From Misgurnus anguillicaudatus (Eukaryota; Chordata; Actinopteri; Cypriniformes; Cobitidae), in the NCBI RefSeq assembly GCF_027580225.2, contig NC_073360.2:12658501-12722500 (forward strand): a DNA stretch of 64,000 nucleotides, in the 5' to 3' direction. Within the stretch, counting starts at the first letter, position 1; every line of letters begins with the position of its first letter. Positions 24,201 through 39,200 of the stretch are shown in pieces. A program made the translations under genes and the position numbers. The notes under the pieces were generated by a model, which worked only from the letters and a program-made list of their open reading frames with translations, was not told where the DNA came from and searched no databases.

Positions 24201-27200
24201 AATTAGTATAATTATTTTTATTAAATTACTGATTTTAAACAAATGGAGGAAAATTAAAAAAAAAAACATTATGAACTTAAGAATATTTATGATGTTGTTA
24301 TAAAACAATTTTAAAGAGTATTAACACTTAATGACATTAAAATGACAAATTATATTTGTACCACTGTAGTTGAAGTCAAAATAAAATATTTATGACGCTG
24401 TTATAAAACTATTTGATAGAGTATTAACACTTAATTACAAATTCAATTTGTATCACTGGTAAAAAGTGGTCAGTTATGTCGTCTTGGTAATGATAAGTTG
24501 TCATACGGACTACCGGCACATCCGGGAACTTGACTGTAAATTTCGTCACCGCCCCTTTTTGGGGGATAAAAGGCAGACCTTCCATTGACTTCCATTCAAA
24601 ATAGCGGAACAAAGCAACGTTTTTACACAGCCGGCAGGCGTAAATAACTTATGAAATCACTCAGATTAAACATGTCAAAGTATTTATCTGTCCACCCTGC
24701 CTGCCATACAGCGCGAAAGATACATAAACACATTAAATTTGGTCAATATAAAAACATGTCCCTTTCATTCTCACAGCGTCAAATTTGTGTAACAACGCCA
24801 TCCAGTGATTGCTGGAAATATCGCTAAGCCAGTTAGTTGTATGACTCGACGGAAAAGTGCACTCAGTACTCTAAATATAAAGACATAATAAATAAATACG
24901 AAGTAACTTTCAAATACGAAGTAAAATCATTCACTTGCTTCCCTGTTGACTCGATGAGGTACGAGTAAATGTCCGGGTAAGACACCTCTGGCCAATAGGG
25001 AGCGTTGTTGCACGGGTTTGACGCTGGGAGAATGAAGGAGACATGTTTTTATATAGTGACCAAATTAAATGTGTTAATGTATCTTTCGTGCTCTATGGCG
25101 GGCAGGGTGGACAGATAGTTACTCAACGTGTTTGATCTGAGTGATTTCGTGGGTTGTTTACGCATGCCGGCTGTGTACAGGGGTTGCTTTTTTTCCGCTT
25201 TTTTGAATGGAAGTCAATGGAAGGTCTAGTCTGATTTCCCCCAAAAGTGGGCGTGAACCTGTTCAGGAACATTCTATGACGTTGCGCCGGTTGAGCGTAT
25301 GACAAGTAATTTTTTATTAATGTCAAGTTGTCACAACAAAAACATCTCAAACAATATCATCTTTGCATTAAAAATGACATAACTGAATGAATGGCACATA
25401 AACTTCTATAAAATCTCCAAATACACAATTTTTAAAACTGTTCACCTGACTGAAATGTTTCTCATGATCTTAAAGGCCTTACGATTTAAAGCAGTGGTTT
25501 TCAAACTGGGGGCCGCGAGATGGTGCCAGGGGGGCCTCAGTTTTATGACATTTTATGAAATACATCAATTTATTATGAATCCTGTGTAGTTAAACCTAAA
25601 AAAATAAAAATAAAGCTACTAACCAAAAGCGCTATTTTTTGTATAATTTAACAAACTTTTTTATTAAAATGTTGAGTTTTAGAACAGTTTTTTGTCACAA
25701 ATTTTCTTTTGGGCTCCGCGAAGTAATGCACCGTACACAAGGGGGGCCGCACGCTGAAAAAGTTTGGGAACCACTGATTTAAAGGATCCGTACACTTAAA
25801 AGTTTGCAGTTAGTTTGGTGGACAAAATTATGCTAACACATTATTTTCCTTGATCATAAAACATTCGTTTTATTGAAAAATAGAACAAAGCAAACAATTA
25901 AAGCTCACACTTTCAGAAAATGTACAAAAGATGTCACTGGGGTGGTACGTTTTCAAAAATTGGTACCTACATATCTGTACCAAAATGGTACCTTTTAAAA
26001 GTTTCTGTTCCAGTGACAACTTTTGAACCTTTTTTCTAATAGTGCAAAATGGATGTGAACTCCTTCAATACTGTTTAAAAAGCATCATCTGTTTAAAAAC
26101 CTTATGATTAAATGACAAGAGAACATTTTAACGAACTCTATTTAAAGGATGACAAGACTGAAGATGATAAAACATTACAGTTTTGATTTATTTAGTATAT
26201 TTTTTAACTACAAGACAATTTTCTACTGTTAAATTCATATTATTTTATAACTTTGACGAGTTTATTCAGGATTCCTTGAATCACCACTAGATGGTGCATC
26301 AACCCAACAATCTGTTCACAGAGTAACAATCTAAGATAAAGAGCCGATCTGATCCCTGTAAACCACCATTAGTTACTCACTGAAAGAAACAGAGATGCTG
26401 ACTGCACACTTATGCAAATACAAGCACAATATGGCGTTACCCATCATTAAGATGGACCGGATTTGGTTTCTCACTTCGGCTGTGGCAGATGGTGAAATAA
26501 AGGCTGCCACATCAAAGAATTTACCCATTGAGTCCTCTTTATTCACCTCCCACCTTTATATACAAACACATACTGCAGATATCTAATAATTATACCTCAT
26601 TTGCGGTCTGTTGATACTCTACATGTAAACATGTGAAACAGATTAAACACATGAGATTTGCAATAAAACAAACCTTAGAAAGAAAAAAACGAGACATTTT
26701 CATTTATTTTATGTTGCTCAGCACTGTAAAATTCATGGTTGTTGTTTATAAATTATAAAAATAGCTAATTCAACTTTTATTTTTACAATTTAGCATCTCC
26801 TCACTAGTCAAGAAAGTTGTAAATATAAGTTGATTGAAGTGCAACAAGGATTACACAATTGTCTTATTTAGGTACCAGCTTTGTCTTAGAAAGTTCTCCT
26901 AAACAATCGAGGTACTAAAGCGACCCCTCGCAACCTAACTCAAAGAGGAAAGTCGAGCGTTTGGTGCTTGTACCTCTGATAGAGCTTCCTCCGTTGTCTC
27001 CTGGTATCCAGGCCAGAGTAATAGAAGACGTTGATGTTGTGGACACTGTCAGACGAGGTTGATCTGGAGGCACTGCGATACACAACACAGTTTTGTCTCA
27101 GTTCATTGGTGAAAAGACAAGCATTGCTCTCTTGTACGCTGGTATTCGGTTACCTTGCACCAGCAGGTTTACGATGATTGTATCAAACCCCAGCGTGTTT

Positions 27201-30200
27201 GTGGCCGTGCAGGTGTAATACCCAGAATCCTCGGCTTTCACAGAGCGCAGCACCAGGGTACCGTTGGAAAGTATATTACGGTGACCATCCTGAGTGACCG
27301 GGATGGCAGTGTCCTCACTGTAAAAGACAGATCGTAAGGATCTTCTTATTGTCATTAACAAAACAGTGATATGATCAGTGGCGGCTCGTGACGGCTCATC
27401 CGAGGGGTGCAAATTCAAAATATGTGTTTGTTGCGTCATGTGAACCATGTGCATCACGTGTTTTGTCAAAATAAGTGCCTGCTGCACACGTGTCAAAACC
27501 GTTTATGATAAAAGATACGCTCACGTTCACAAAATACACGCAAGACACTCACTTAATACTAAACTCACGCATGAGATTATGCGAGTATCTAGCAATCACA
27601 AATGTCTCTTTTATCATAAACCCTTTACATGATACACATAGGATCACTCGACGCGCACATATTCTGAAATTACGAACCACAAACATAACGGTTACATACA
27701 TGTTGTGACAAACTTTGCATCGTGCGCCCTCAAAAAAAAAAGTCATCGGACGCCACTGGATATGATTAATGATTATGGATTAATAAACTATGATGTGCTA
27801 TAAGAATCTGTTTTAGAAAAAATACTCTCTCTAGTATCTGATAATAACTGATCTCAGACCTGTCTTTGGTCCATTTGATTGTGGGTGTCGGTTCTCCCAC
27901 CGAGCTGCACGGCAGCCGGACTTCCTTCATCCATGGAGTGGTCACCGTTCCACCAAATGACAGGATTTTAGCGGGAGCTGAAAATGACAGATTACAGTCA
28001 CTACACGTCCATCAGTACACATAGAAATACTGTGTGGGAATTCTGACTATTGATGTGATTATGAAGATGTGGGTATTTATGTGACCCTGTTCAGGTGAAT
28101 CTAGTAATGAGATTGAGAGCGTCAAAGTTTGATTTCAATCTTAGACATGACCTTACTCAGTAAATATTAAAGATATGGGTTATAATGTCCTTTACATTAT
28201 GTAGGATGAAAAATGACTTCAGCTGGGTTTTTACAGACATCACAAATCTTGTACTTCTCCAAAAGTGATGTTTTACTAATGGTGCAAATTTGACCTTTAC
28301 CTCAAAAATGACCAATAAAATCTGACCCAGATATAAACTGACCCAGTACTTACAGTACACTGGACACACATACAATAAAACGAAATTGTATTTAAACTCA
28401 TTTATATATGTGAAGAACACACAGATCGCTTCCTTTGCCTTCTGACCCGAGAAATATTGATTGAACTGCCCTCCTTCATTTTCTCTCTCTATTGTGTCTC
28501 ATTGTCTCTTCTTCATTCCCCTCCACATAATAAACGTCCGGTTATCCCTCCATCCATCAGAAGAGTGGATAGATGGAGGTTAATGGGAGAAAAAGTGGAG
28601 ATCGGAGAACCAGTGACAATGACCCTTAACATCCTGTATTCACACTCGGGTCCTCTGCCCTACCATGCAATTTTCCAGTTTCTACATAACCACTGGATAA
28701 ACGCAACAAAATTGCAGCTAGAAAGCCTTCGACCTTGATCTCTGTTCAGGAACTGTTCAGTCAATTTTTCTGTTGTGAAACTGAATATAGTTTTTAGTGC
28801 ACGAAGAAAAATGTAATGCATTCTGGGAGTACCCGTTGGATATCGCACAGGAAGATTTTTAGAAAAGAAAAAAAAATAAATTATTATATAAAATCTCTAA
28901 AAAACATACCTAGGCAAAATTCACTTGTTTACTTCAGGAAAAATGTGATTTATAGTGACAAGCTAAAAAGATTGCGTCTTTAATGCAATAGTATCGACCC
29001 GGACCGGCGGAGGTGCAACACAGGCGCTCATAGGTTTTACTCACTTAACACTACAAAGACAATTCACCTATCAAAATAAACCAAATAACATGTAGATTAA
29101 AGGTGTATCAATGCACACCTCCCACAAGTACTGTGTAGTCCTGTGTATACTATGGCACGCAAAGTTTTTTTATACAAAATTATAATAAGATCGCCGATCA
29201 TATGAGAACAACGAGTCTAACTGAGTAGCTGCTCACTTCAATAATAAACATGATGGCCTTAATCTGATCAATTCTAGTGATGTCAGTGCCCTAAGCAATG
29301 TTATAATGGACTATTTCACATCTAGAGATGAAGGATCAGATGATAAAGACATTTAATGAAGAGGAGGAGTCTCAATGAAGGTACCATAGTCATGCTATTG
29401 TCACGGGGCAACCTGCGCTGAGCTTGCTTTGCTAAATGTAAGCTACGAAGTTAAATAATCGTGCCATGTAAACATACAAGGGGTGATCAAATATGGAGGA
29501 CCACAAGAGTCATGCAAAATGTAATAAAGAACTTCAATATTTAATAACTACCTGAACATAAAAATAGCAATTAATAGATTTGTTTAAAAAATCATTAATT
29601 AATCTATAAATAAATAGAGAAAGTTACAAAAAAATCATTATGTAACATTTTATTAGCCAATAAAAAGTGAGATTATAAAAATAATGTAGAAATGAAATAT
29701 TAATCCATTAATAAATAGTTCAAATTAATATATCAATTTACGTTTGACATTTCTGTTTTAATTTTCCAGATGGTTCTCCTTATTCTTTTCGCTATTTGAT
29801 TTGCTTTTCGTTTTAGCCTCTCTATTCAGCTTTTCCGTGACTCTTTGGGTCCTCATCCGAGATCTATAAATCTGCGCATGACGTATGAATCAGAGCCAAT
29901 CAACGAGCTTGTTACATCCCCCTGGCCATAGCTAATTTGTATTTCTCATTTGACCATTTGCAGGGACCCAAAGAGTCACGGAAAAGCCAAATAGAGAGGC
30001 CAAAACGAAAAGCAAATCGAATAGCGAAAAGAATAAGGATTTATATTAATGGATTAATATTTCATTTCTACGTTATTTTTATAATCTCACTATTTATTGG
30101 CTAATAAAATGTTACATAATGATTTTTTTTGTAACTTTGTCTATTTATTTATAGATTCATTAATGAATTTTTAAACAAATCTATTAATTGCTATTTTTAT

Positions 30201-33200
30201 TGTCCATGTAGTTATTAAATATTGAAGTTCTTTATTACATTTTGCATGACTCTTGTGGTCCTCCATAATCAAAGGGTCAAAGATTATGCCTATGATAAAC
30301 AACATAAAACTTCTCTAAAAGTAACAGTAAAATACAATAAAAGGGAATAGATAAGGTTCAGATAATAATAATAATAATAGCATAACAATGTGTTAATGTT
30401 ACTTTTGTTGTTTAATTTTTATTTTATCCATAACATGTACTGTATAGTGGCTAAAATAAGTCTTTTACCACAGTAAAGTGACTTTTACTTGTAATACTTG
30501 ACTGTTGTGCTTTCATTTTCATTGCCTCTCTTTAAACCCGCTATTCCCAAAATTCTGTTCCTGAAAATCACAACGATCAGCCGATTTCATATAGCCATAA
30601 CTTTAGTTTTAGACAAGCTATGAAATAAACAAAAACAGATTTGGAAAGGTCTTGTATAGTTTGAAAACCTAAAATGAATAAAATTTTACCATGTGATGGG
30701 TTTTCCCAGATCACTTCACAAACATTTCGCTTATAAAGAGCTAAGATGCAAAACTCTAAGTGCATCTGACATGTTTTCTTGTAATATGTTTTCTCTTAAT
30801 GGATTCTGAAAACAAACTGGTATTTTTGAATGGCATGAGGCCGGGATAATATTTTATGAATGTGCAATACATGCATTTGGTTAATTATCACGTTTTTTGA
30901 AGGTGGTGTTTATCGGCTTTTCCATTTGAGCTCCTCAAATGCTGACACTTAATCTTTTATTAAACTCACCTTTGCCAGCAGGCTCCACTGTGACCTTCTC
31001 GCTGATGTTTCCCCGTCCGGCAGTGGTGACAGCAGCCGCCCAGATCAGGTACTGCTGACCCCGGGTCAGGTGGGTGATTCGGTATATCAACAGCTCAGGG
31101 TTGGCTTCATATTCACTTGGTGCCTGAGATTATTGTAAAAGCATAAAATTACTAACTAATAGATACAGTGGAGTCGATAATAAAGGGACAGCACAGAATG
31201 TTTGCGCTCGCCAATAATGTTTATCTCTGTAGTGTGTTTGGCCTTACTTTTGACCCAGTAAAAATTGATTTTTAAGCTAAAACTAAAAGTTGATGACTTA
31301 GGGGCGGTTTCCCGGACAGGGATTAGACTAGTCCTAGACTAAAACATTTTTAAGAGCTGTCCAAACTTGAACTGACATATCTTAAAATACACCAGTGCCC
31401 TTTGTTTTGTCTCAAAATGCACACAGGTAATGTTTTTAGTAAGGCATGTTTGTTAAAACTAGTTATATTTCCTAATTAAACTAAGGCCTAGTCCTGGATT
31501 AAGCTAATCCCTGTCCGGGAAACCGCCAATTAGTGTTTATGTGGGCTTTAATCTGGGTACTACAAAGGCAGGATCACAGTAATGGTGTAAGAAACTGATT
31601 ATTGTAACACAATTTACCCTTAACTCATGACGTTTGCTAAATAAGACGCTACAGGATTTCAGTTGTATCCCCTGAGAGTGAGACAGATAAAGAGAGATCC
31701 AGGAAGCTTTATAGAAGTATATGAGGAGGTAAAAAGACAATGGCCCCAGACACAAGAGATCAGTCAGCGCCTCATATAATACTAACAATAGAGACGACTA
31801 ATGAGAGATATCTGCTGTTCACCTCATTGTACGTGAAACACACACACACACACACACACACACTACCATTACTATTAAATTCACCTTGAACTGCAATGCA
31901 CGACAAAAGCATAAAACTGTTATGTATACACAAACACTCATAAATGACGTCTGCCTGCTGTCCAAACACGTTTGATGTGGTGAAAGCCCACGGACAAACA
32001 CACATTGACCCACTGTACATCATCGTACCCTTTGGCACTGACACAAACGCATCCGCTTAAATACGTCCCTCACATACACACAAACACTGCTGTCTGATTC
32101 GAGATGAGCTGTTTTCCATCAAGGTTTTGGCTTCGGTTGTGTGGGCTAATGCGTTTTGGATAAACAAATTTTCATACTCGATTCATCATCACTACCCTTG
32201 AGAGAAACCTGCCTCTCTTCATCTCACTAGATGTGTTTCAAATCCTAGTGAGCTGCCATGTTGTCTACCACCTACATACTGTAGTCTGCCTCCTAACTAC
32301 AAGTATAGGCCCACATGTAATGAAGACAACAGGAGGCTCAGCCTGTCATTCCTGACTTGCCTTTAATAAAATTCACATCATCCACATCTTTCTTGTTTAT
32401 TTGTTTTTGTTTTCATTAAATCGTTTGATTGTGGTATCAGTTGCCAGTAAACCGCGAAGTATAGTACATTTTTTTTCTACACGTTTGTGGATGGTCGAAT
32501 GCACAGCCTTGGAAAGCATCGATTATGTGACTCGTACGTGTACACAGACGTTCGACGCATGCACATTGCGACAAAATGCAATGCATCTCCTCGGCTACAT
32601 ACTAGATTCTTCTCTACATGCATGCGCAACCAACACGAAAAATCAAGCAGTGCATCATGAGCACTGTACATGGACCCTTGTGTACATGTAAAAAATGTAC
32701 TATAATCTCAGTTTAACTGTAATGAAATACATTTTATTTTTCCAAAATTTTCCCCTAAAACTAATGATAAACATATGCAAAAATGACAGATTTTCGACCC
32801 AGTGTAAACCAAAGCATTTAAACGCGGCTAAAAAATGGTTAAAAACTGTGGGGGCTTCCCACGGTTTAATCAGCTGCAGCTCTTTGGCTGCTATAATACT
32901 TCTGTTTTGTTTATCAGTCGTTGTACGATGCGCTGGTTGGTCGGTGTGATATTTGTCCAGCCACTTTTTCACTGTGATTGGACGGCTGAGAAAAAAATTA
33001 CATTGACAAACTTGCTTCACCAAGTTAAAAATTTTCCAACTCTTGGTGCAGACGAAAATGGCGAGCACTGGCACCGACCACGAACCCCCCCAAAAAATGG
33101 GGAGCACTGGTGCTGAGCACAGACAAAAATGCCGAGCACTAGCGCCGAGCACGAACGAAAATGGCGAGCACTGGCGCTGGGCACAGACAAAAATGGCAAG

Positions 33201-36200
33201 CACTGGAGTCCAGCACGGACGAAAATGATGAGCACTGGCGGCGCACATGAAAAAAGGCGAGCAATGGCACCAAGTAGGACAAAAATTGCAAGTACTGGCG
33301 CTGAGCACAGACAAAAATGCGAGCACTGACGGCGAGCCATAAAAAAAAGGCAAGCAAGGGAGCCGAGCACGGACAAAAATGGCAAGCACTGGCGCTGAGC
33401 ACAGACAAAAATGGCGAGCACTGACGGCGAGCCATAAAAAAAGGCAAGCAATGGTGCCGAGCATGGACAAAAATGGCAAGGACTGACGCTGAGCATGAAA
33501 AAAAGGCGAGCAATGGCGCAGAGCACGGGCAAAAATGGCAAGCACTGGCGCAAAGCATGGACGAAAATGGTGAGCACTGGCAGTGAACATGAAAAAATAA
33601 AAAGGCGAGCACTGGTGCCGAGCACGGACAAAAATGGTGAGCACTGGCGCCGAGCATGAAAAAATGTGAGCAATGGCACAGAGCAAGGACAAAAATGGCG
33701 AGCACTGGCGCCGAGCATGAAAAAAAGGCAAGCAATGGTGCCGAGCACGGACAAAAATGGCAAGGACTGACACCGAGCATGAAAAAAAGGCGAGCAATGG
33801 TGCCGAGCACGGACAAAAATGGCAAGGACTGACACCGAGCATGAAAAAAAGGCGAGCAATGGCGCAGAGCATGGACAAAAATGGCAAGCACTGGCGCAAA
33901 GCATGGACGAAAATGGTGAGCACTGGCAGCGAGCATGAAAAAATAAAAAGGCGAGCACTGGCGCAGAGCATGGACAAAAATGGCAAGCACTGGCGCAAAG
34001 CATGGACAAAAATGGTGAGCACTGGCGCCGAGCATGAAAAAAAGGTGAGCAATGGCGCAGAGCACGGACAAAAATGACAAGCACTGGTGCCGAAACATAG
34101 GCAGTCACAGGTAAAAAACACTTTGGTGGACACAGGGCTTAAATAACACTTCTCACTTGTAAGATACTAAGACAATGGCTAAGACAATGACAATACAAGT
34201 ATATTAAACTAGTCTTCTTTTGTAACGCTGTTTACATTCTCTCTTTTTAATGCATCCCTTTTCAATTCCAATGATTCCCGGGATTGACTTATTCACCAGA
34301 GACAGATGAAAATCTGCCTCGAAAACAGGCAAAATGAAGTATCAAGGCAGCTGCGCACCATTTGTAATAGCCTTCACATGTAAAGCGTGTTAAAGATAGG
34401 TAGGAAGCTCCCAAGCTTTTGAAACAACTCACGATTTTAATCTATGCTGCCTTCCCTCATTCATTTTGATTCATCTTTTCCCTTCACGTTCTCTCTCTCT
34501 TTCTCTCTTTCTCCCTCTCTCAGCGTGAATCAGGTAAGGGTGGTGCGGGCGAGGGGGTGGAGCACTGTAACGGATATTAAAATATTCCTTCGGTGTGGAG
34601 ATAGCGGTGATCCGGGGAGCGATAGAGGGAGATAATGAAAAGAGGAACAAAAGTACTCCCCACACGCTGAGCCTGACCCCCCACGCCCCCCCATTCTACT
34701 CTCACACTCATTTACATAGTAATCACCCCTTGCTCCGAGAGAGAGAGAGAGAGATAGAGAGAGTGATTTGTGAATGAGCGAAAGAGAGAGAGAGTGAGCA
34801 TGTGTACAGCTGGACAGGTACATTAATTCAGTGTGAGAGTACACAAATTACGTGTGTGTGTGTGCGTGTTGTCAAGAAGGTGGTTATAAATGTGAGGCTG
34901 TGAGATGTGTGCGTGTGTGTTTGTGTGTGTGCTGTCAGCTTGTTTCCTGCCCTCCCTGATGAACAGATGAGGTTGTCTAGGCAACGTGATGAGACGCAGA
35001 TATGCAAATGAGATGGGGAGGGTGAGCTTGCATGCACACACTGCAGTATGAGCCTCTCATTTACACACACACACATCTCGCTGATACTGCAGCACACACG
35101 CAGAGATTAAAAATACACTCGGCACAAACCCAGACACAAACAGACGATGAAATAACCGCACAATTTACGGAATTTAAAGAATCGAAAATTCGCATTCACC
35201 CATCTGTGTCATATAAAGTATCACACAAAAATTGTTAACGGCCAAAGGTATCAACAAACAAACGATAACATTGCGCCTTTTATTATGCAGAAATAAACTG
35301 AACAATGCCCATGCCAAAGTGGCATTTCAAACCCATTTCCCCCTTCTTATGCCTCACCGGTTGGCCTGATCCAGGGCTGGAACAGTAGATTGTGTATTTG
35401 CGGATGATACCATTGGGCTTGATGGGGGGAAGCCAAGATACCACCACACTGCTGGCAGAGGATGGCACCGCTTTGATGCCCGCTGGAGGACCGGGGTCTG
35501 AGAGAGAGAGAAAAATATGAAAGACACAAATCTGGATTAATAACAGGGTCATTGGCCATTTTTCACCTCTCCGTGATTACAAAGTTTGTGCAAAATTCAT
35601 GTTTTAGTGTGTATTTTTGGCTTTTCTTATAGGATGGTCTAGGAAAACCGCTATTAAAGATGACCTTGCTGCATAACAGTTAAACCAGCCTTAAATGGAC
35701 TGGTTTAAGATGGTCTAGCCAGTTTCTATCCATGTGTCCAAAATCACTCTTAAACCGGCGAAGTAGACCAGTGATGTGTCACTGATGCTGACCTTAAATT
35801 TATAATGAGCGCAAAGATAACATTATATACGTAAGTATGTCACCATCCTTAAAAGTTACTTTTCCACTGTGCTTGACACAATGCATTCTGGGATTGCCTT
35901 ATCCATGAAAGATACATTATTTGATTTCAAGTGTGTATAGGATTGAGTCGACTGCATTTAAAGGTGAAATAGAATGATAAAACGGGGTATTTATCCTTGT
36001 TCTGTGATGTGACATGTAGACAAAATTTTTTTGTTTGGGTCTGTAATGCCTTAAAAGCGTCCTAAAAACCTCTCTCAGATAGCTCTATTAGGGTGGGGGA
36101 ATTTAAACAAGTGGTTTTGCACCTATTTGGCTCCCCCTACTATCTTAACTTGCAATCTCATTACTGATTGGCTGACTTTGCTGCCACTCAAAAAATGTAG

Positions 36201-39200
36201 CCAATTATTTTAAAGTGGAGGGGCAGTTAGATGCCTGTGATGTCATAAGCATCAGTTTTTCAGATTGGGCCGTTTTCTGGCTGACATTTCTAAAAGAGGA
36301 ATTTCTTTGAGACTGAGATGTTTAGCATGTTTAGCACTTTTTGTATGTTTGTGAATGCGGGTAGACTACCATTATTCAACAAAGACAAGGTAAAAATGGT
36401 TTTTCATTCTCTGTCCCCTTTAAGGACTGACCCCAAATCCAGTGCATCCTTTAAAACATCTCACTCATCCTAAAATAAATACCACACCACCGCTGTGTGT
36501 CTAGATTTGTTCATGGAGCATTTGGAGAAAAACATACAATTACCAGCCATTATTAGCATCTCAATCTACCCGTCGAACAACAAAAACTCAACTCAAGACA
36601 CACAAAGAGTCACAAACACGATAACAATGTTTTAAAGACACCACATGTCTAATGATCTGAGAACTGTGTGTAAGTGTGTGAATTATAAGACCTTGGTCAA
36701 GCTGGCACCACACATACCTGTACACTACCTCATATACAGTAAAATTCAACTCCTTTACATCTTCACACCCCTTATTCCCTAAACCCTCCCCTTATACCCT
36801 CAAGTGAAAGGAGTAGAGAGATATCGTTGTAATCCTATCCCAACCAGTGTAAGTAGAAAATTAATGTCAGCTAATCCACCAAGAATAAATCCTCCTTGTG
36901 TTGGGTGGTAAGCTGGATGAGAGATCTGCTTTGAGACACATACACGATTTTACCCCCCTCTTCCGTATCTTAATTCTCATTATCTGTACTAATGGTATAT
37001 CAGAGACCAAATGTCGCCACGGCGACCGCATCCAGCAATCCAGCATCCTCTAGATCTGGTCCATGCTGCACTTGCCTCCAGCTAATGTGGTTTTTGTGTG
37101 GCACCCCCATCCAGACACACACACACCCTTGAGCTTGAATAGGGCTGGGGGTAAAGGGGAAGTGGCTTGGACATAATGTGGCTGTGGATTTGAAAGGAAC
37201 ACGGGTTTTGTACTGTCTGGGTTGAAGAGTCACAATTATATGCCACAGATAAAAGACTTTGTAGCTCTTTAGCTTTCCAACATCGTGTGAGGTGCATATC
37301 TAGACAGCATTTTGCGGTAACATATAATACCAAATACTTATGTGTGTGCTATCAAAACTCACGGTCTTCTCGTGTCTGTATGTACAGGACGTTACTCCGG
37401 ACTCCATCTCCTGCCTGGGTGTAGGCCAGAACCTGAACGCTGTAGTTGGTGAACTTCTCCAAACCCTTCAGCTCCACCTGCTCACGAGTGGTGGTGATGT
37501 TTTGCATCTCGCCCCATTCTGAGGCAGATCAAAAGAAAACGAAAGCACCGAATGAGTAATTACCCTCTTCTGCATGTGCAAATACACACTATTATTAGCA
37601 GTCTAATATGAACACATCACACAGGAAAACCATGTTTATACACAACATTTACAACAAAATACCATGGTATTACCGTGGTTTTTGGTATTAGACATTTTTT
37701 TGTGTGCAATGTTATGTTAATACTGTTATTGTTTGATATATATATTAAAGTGACGTACGTATGAAAGTACTACGGTATTACCATCTGACACCATCACTGT
37801 ATGATGGTACTGCCACAATACTTTAAAGGCGGGGTGCACGATTTTTAAGAAACCGCTTTGGAAAAGGGAGTCGGGCCGAGTACCAAAACACACTTCAGAA
37901 GTAAGGAGGGCGTGTCTACTAACCAAAATCGATGCCTGGGTTGGGTATGTGTGGGGCGGGTCTATCAAAAGAAGGTCCAGATTCTATTGGGGTAGGGGCG
38001 TGATTGTTTAGGTGACCTCAAATATCAACATTGGCTTTCAGAGATCATGCACCCTGCCTATAAACACAATATGACACATCCACATTAATTCCCAAAATAC
38101 CCATAAGTCTTATTTTTTTTTAAATTTAGGCTTCATAGACATTTTTGGCAAGATATAGACTTGAAGTGTGTCAATTTGGTAATGTTTATTAAAGTACTTG
38201 CTGCCACTTTACTATATTAAAGCCATTTCCCTAAATAATGTAAACATAGTTGCTCAACCAATGGTGGCAGTTTGGGACGGGACTATCCATACACTATCCA
38301 TCCAAAAATGCGGTTATTTTTTTATTAACATCCAGTGTTGAGTCTAAGAGACGAACCCAACCCGTTTGGTTAAATGAACCCATAAAATGTTTATTTGTGA
38401 CCCAACAATGGGTTAAAACAACCCAAATTAGGTTAATTTCTTTTCAATTACAAACTTTTGGTTTAGACATCACCACACACATACACCTGTCCACCCACAA
38501 ATCCTCTGTGGTTCGGACTAGGATACAGATAGACAGGTAGACAGTAGGGGGCGCTCTAGAGGGACTCTAGGGAGCTATGAGGAGGGTAACAGTATTAACG
38601 TATAATTACTCTGGTTGAGCCCCAGTGTCTGGCCCCCACAGCACCCACCTCCATCGGGGTAGAGGGACCAGAACACCACACGGTAGCCCTTTAGAACCCC
38701 ATTCAGGGTCATGCGCGGAGGCTCGGACCACGTGATCACCGCCTCGTCCGACGTCACCGTGATGGCCCGCACATTCTGGGGTGGCTGGCTGGGAACTGCG
38801 AGAGAAAACACCAGAAAAAAAATCACATGAAAGCAAAAAAGAAAAATAATTCAGGTGCCTGTGAAAACAAGATACAATAGGTGAAGTGGGAAGCAAAAAT
38901 TGCAGTGAAAAGAGCACAATTACGGTGATATAGTAAAATGACAGTAATACACCGCAATCGGAGCACTTGCTATATAGTCCGAGAGCATCAACAACCTTGT
39001 AACTCAAAATGGACGGTATAATCGCATCTCAAAGCTGAAGAGAAGTCAAACGTTACAGTCATCTCCATTCCGAGCTGTTTCACCTACTGAACGCGTTCGA
39101 TTTTTGCCGGATACGCCGCAAATGCTGTGGTGATGATGTGCCAAATTGCGTCCCTGAATAAATAATGGGACTATTGAGGGGGACACAGAGCCTGTCTGTG

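Larger units (their letters stand above)
23433..26973 (-). other. dscaml1: dscaml1 intron dominated by mobile elements
   Basis: In order: GGTAC-rich MITE 23588-23745; fold-back from about 23900 interrupted by a second fold-back 24500-25303; hAT MITE 25492-25776; GGTAC-rich MITE 25906-26045. The remaining 26050-26970 is AT-rich with nothing recognised. Confidence 0.65.
31124..35357 (-). other. dscaml1: dscaml1 intron with MITE, minisatellite and simple repeats
   Basis: Contains an inverted-repeat MITE (31303-31527), (CA)n near 31840, a CG-containing unclassified stretch 32450-33040, the 32-bp minisatellite 33050-34095, and (GA)n/(GT)n tracts 34735-34930. No dscaml1 exon. Confidence 0.65.

Noticed and set aside
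33050..34095. CRISPR-like array
   Set aside because: Units are contiguous without unique spacers and the DNA is vertebrate; it is a minisatellite.
32700..34133. 477-, 363- and 319-residue open frames on the minus strand
   Set aside because: They are three registers of the same 32-bp minisatellite, with Cys/Phe/Pro repeats and no recognisable domain or splice context.
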